Assembly (NCBI GenBank): GCA_002396505.1 | Contig: DGYA01000062.1 | Location: forward strand, 982-14,157 | From: Cyanobacteria bacterium UBA5018 | GTDB taxonomy: Bacteria; Cyanobacteriota; Cyanobacteriia; PCC-6307; Cyanobiaceae | Reading direction: 5' to 3' | Length of the DNA stretch: 13,176 nucleotides | Part shown: one piece after another, positions 13,035-13,176 of the stretch | Layout: every line of letters starts with the position of its first letter | Numbering within the stretch: position 1 is the stretch's first letter | Position numbers and translations under genes: made by a program | Notes under the pieces: generated by a model | Told to the model about the DNA's origin: nothing | The model's database searches: none | Seen by the model: only the letters and a program-made list of their open reading frames with translations

Positions 13035-13176
13035 ATGCGGGTCCGACTAAAACCTGTTGCTTTGACCGTGATTTCACGGTTGTGGTGGGTGCTTAGCATT
13101 ACTGCACGACAAAGCAACAGCATGCTCGAGCCGACAAACGCCTGCAACCTGAACGTCGTTCGTCTCGAACGGCGTT
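13035..13176 (+). CDS. Possible start of a hypothetical gene, cut by the window end
   Basis: An ATG at 13035 follows a purine-rich stretch (GGAGAAGGGGGG, ending four bases before the start codon) and opens a frame that is still open at the window edge, 47 codons later. The peptide starts MRVRLKPVALTVISRLWWVL, a basic N-terminus followed by hydrophobic residues, as in a signal or membrane-anchor sequence. I recognise no family. The frame contains a 16-base inverted repeat (13065-13080) and ends in a strong hairpin, which speaks against simple coding. It could be a cassette gene or noncoding. Confidence 0.25.
   Translation, partial: MRVRLKPVALTVISRLWWVLSITARQSNSMLEPTNACNLNVVRLERR
13065..13080. 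repeat. Short inverted repeat ACCGTGA-TT-TCACGGT
   Basis: Seven-base arms are perfectly complementary around a two-base centre. The short centre suggests a dyad protein-binding site rather than an RNA hairpin. No gene nearby can be tied to it. Confidence 0.5.
13152..13176. repeat. Hairpin at the window edge
   Basis: AACGTCGTTCG (13152-13162) pairs with CGAACGGCGTT (13166-13176) around TCT, with ten Watson-Crick pairs and one T-G. The following bases are outside the window, so a terminator T-run or an attC right end cannot be judged. Confidence 0.55.

Overview
The window looks like chromosomal DNA of a GC-rich picocyanobacterium of the Synechococcus/Cyanobium/Vulcanococcus kind. This rests on the strongly cyanobacterial lpdA-trpC block, the SpoU-type methyltransferase and Uma2 family genes, and the high GC of the housekeeping part (72% by hand count of bases 4081-4140). 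The species is an inference; no rRNA gene is present.

Bases 1-8119 are ordinary core genome. On the minus strand, reading leftwards, are murA (peptidoglycan precursor synthesis), a tRNA-Leu(CAA), argD (arginine synthesis) and the first codons of folC (folate). On the plus strand, starting at a tRNA-Leu(CAG), come a small conserved-looking protein, a SpoU/TrmH RNA methyltransferase, lpdA (dihydrolipoyl dehydrogenase) and trpC (tryptophan synthesis) in a tight run. A separate RhlE-like DEAD-box RNA helicase follows. Bases 8120-8685 hold no convincing gene, only a strong rho-independent terminator and a 13-codon ORF behind a perfect Shine-Dalgarno sequence. A small minus-strand hypothetical gene sits at 8686-8919.

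Bases 8973-13176 are an accessory region that reads as a decayed integron-like island. Two remnants of an IntI-type tyrosine recombinase lie in direct orientation about 3.6 kb apart and share the same internal deletion. Between them is a HicA-HicB toxin-antitoxin module ending in a well-folded attC site (9858-9986). A second HicB-HicA module in the opposite gene order starts right after the attC crossover. Next come two fragments of a DUF4143-type AAA ATPase, each headed by a direct copy of a 122-bp block made of five 23-bp tandem units. A Uma2 family gene interrupted by one in-frame TGA lies between the ATPase pieces. The toxin-antitoxin part is much more AT-rich than the core genes (43% GC at 9541-9600).

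The most interesting material is the integron signature in a cyanobacterium: an attC, same-orientation integrase remnants carrying a shared deletion, and addiction-module cassettes. The second is the 122-bp repeat block associated with broken ATPase genes. No database search was possible, so family names rest on recognised motifs and gene context.
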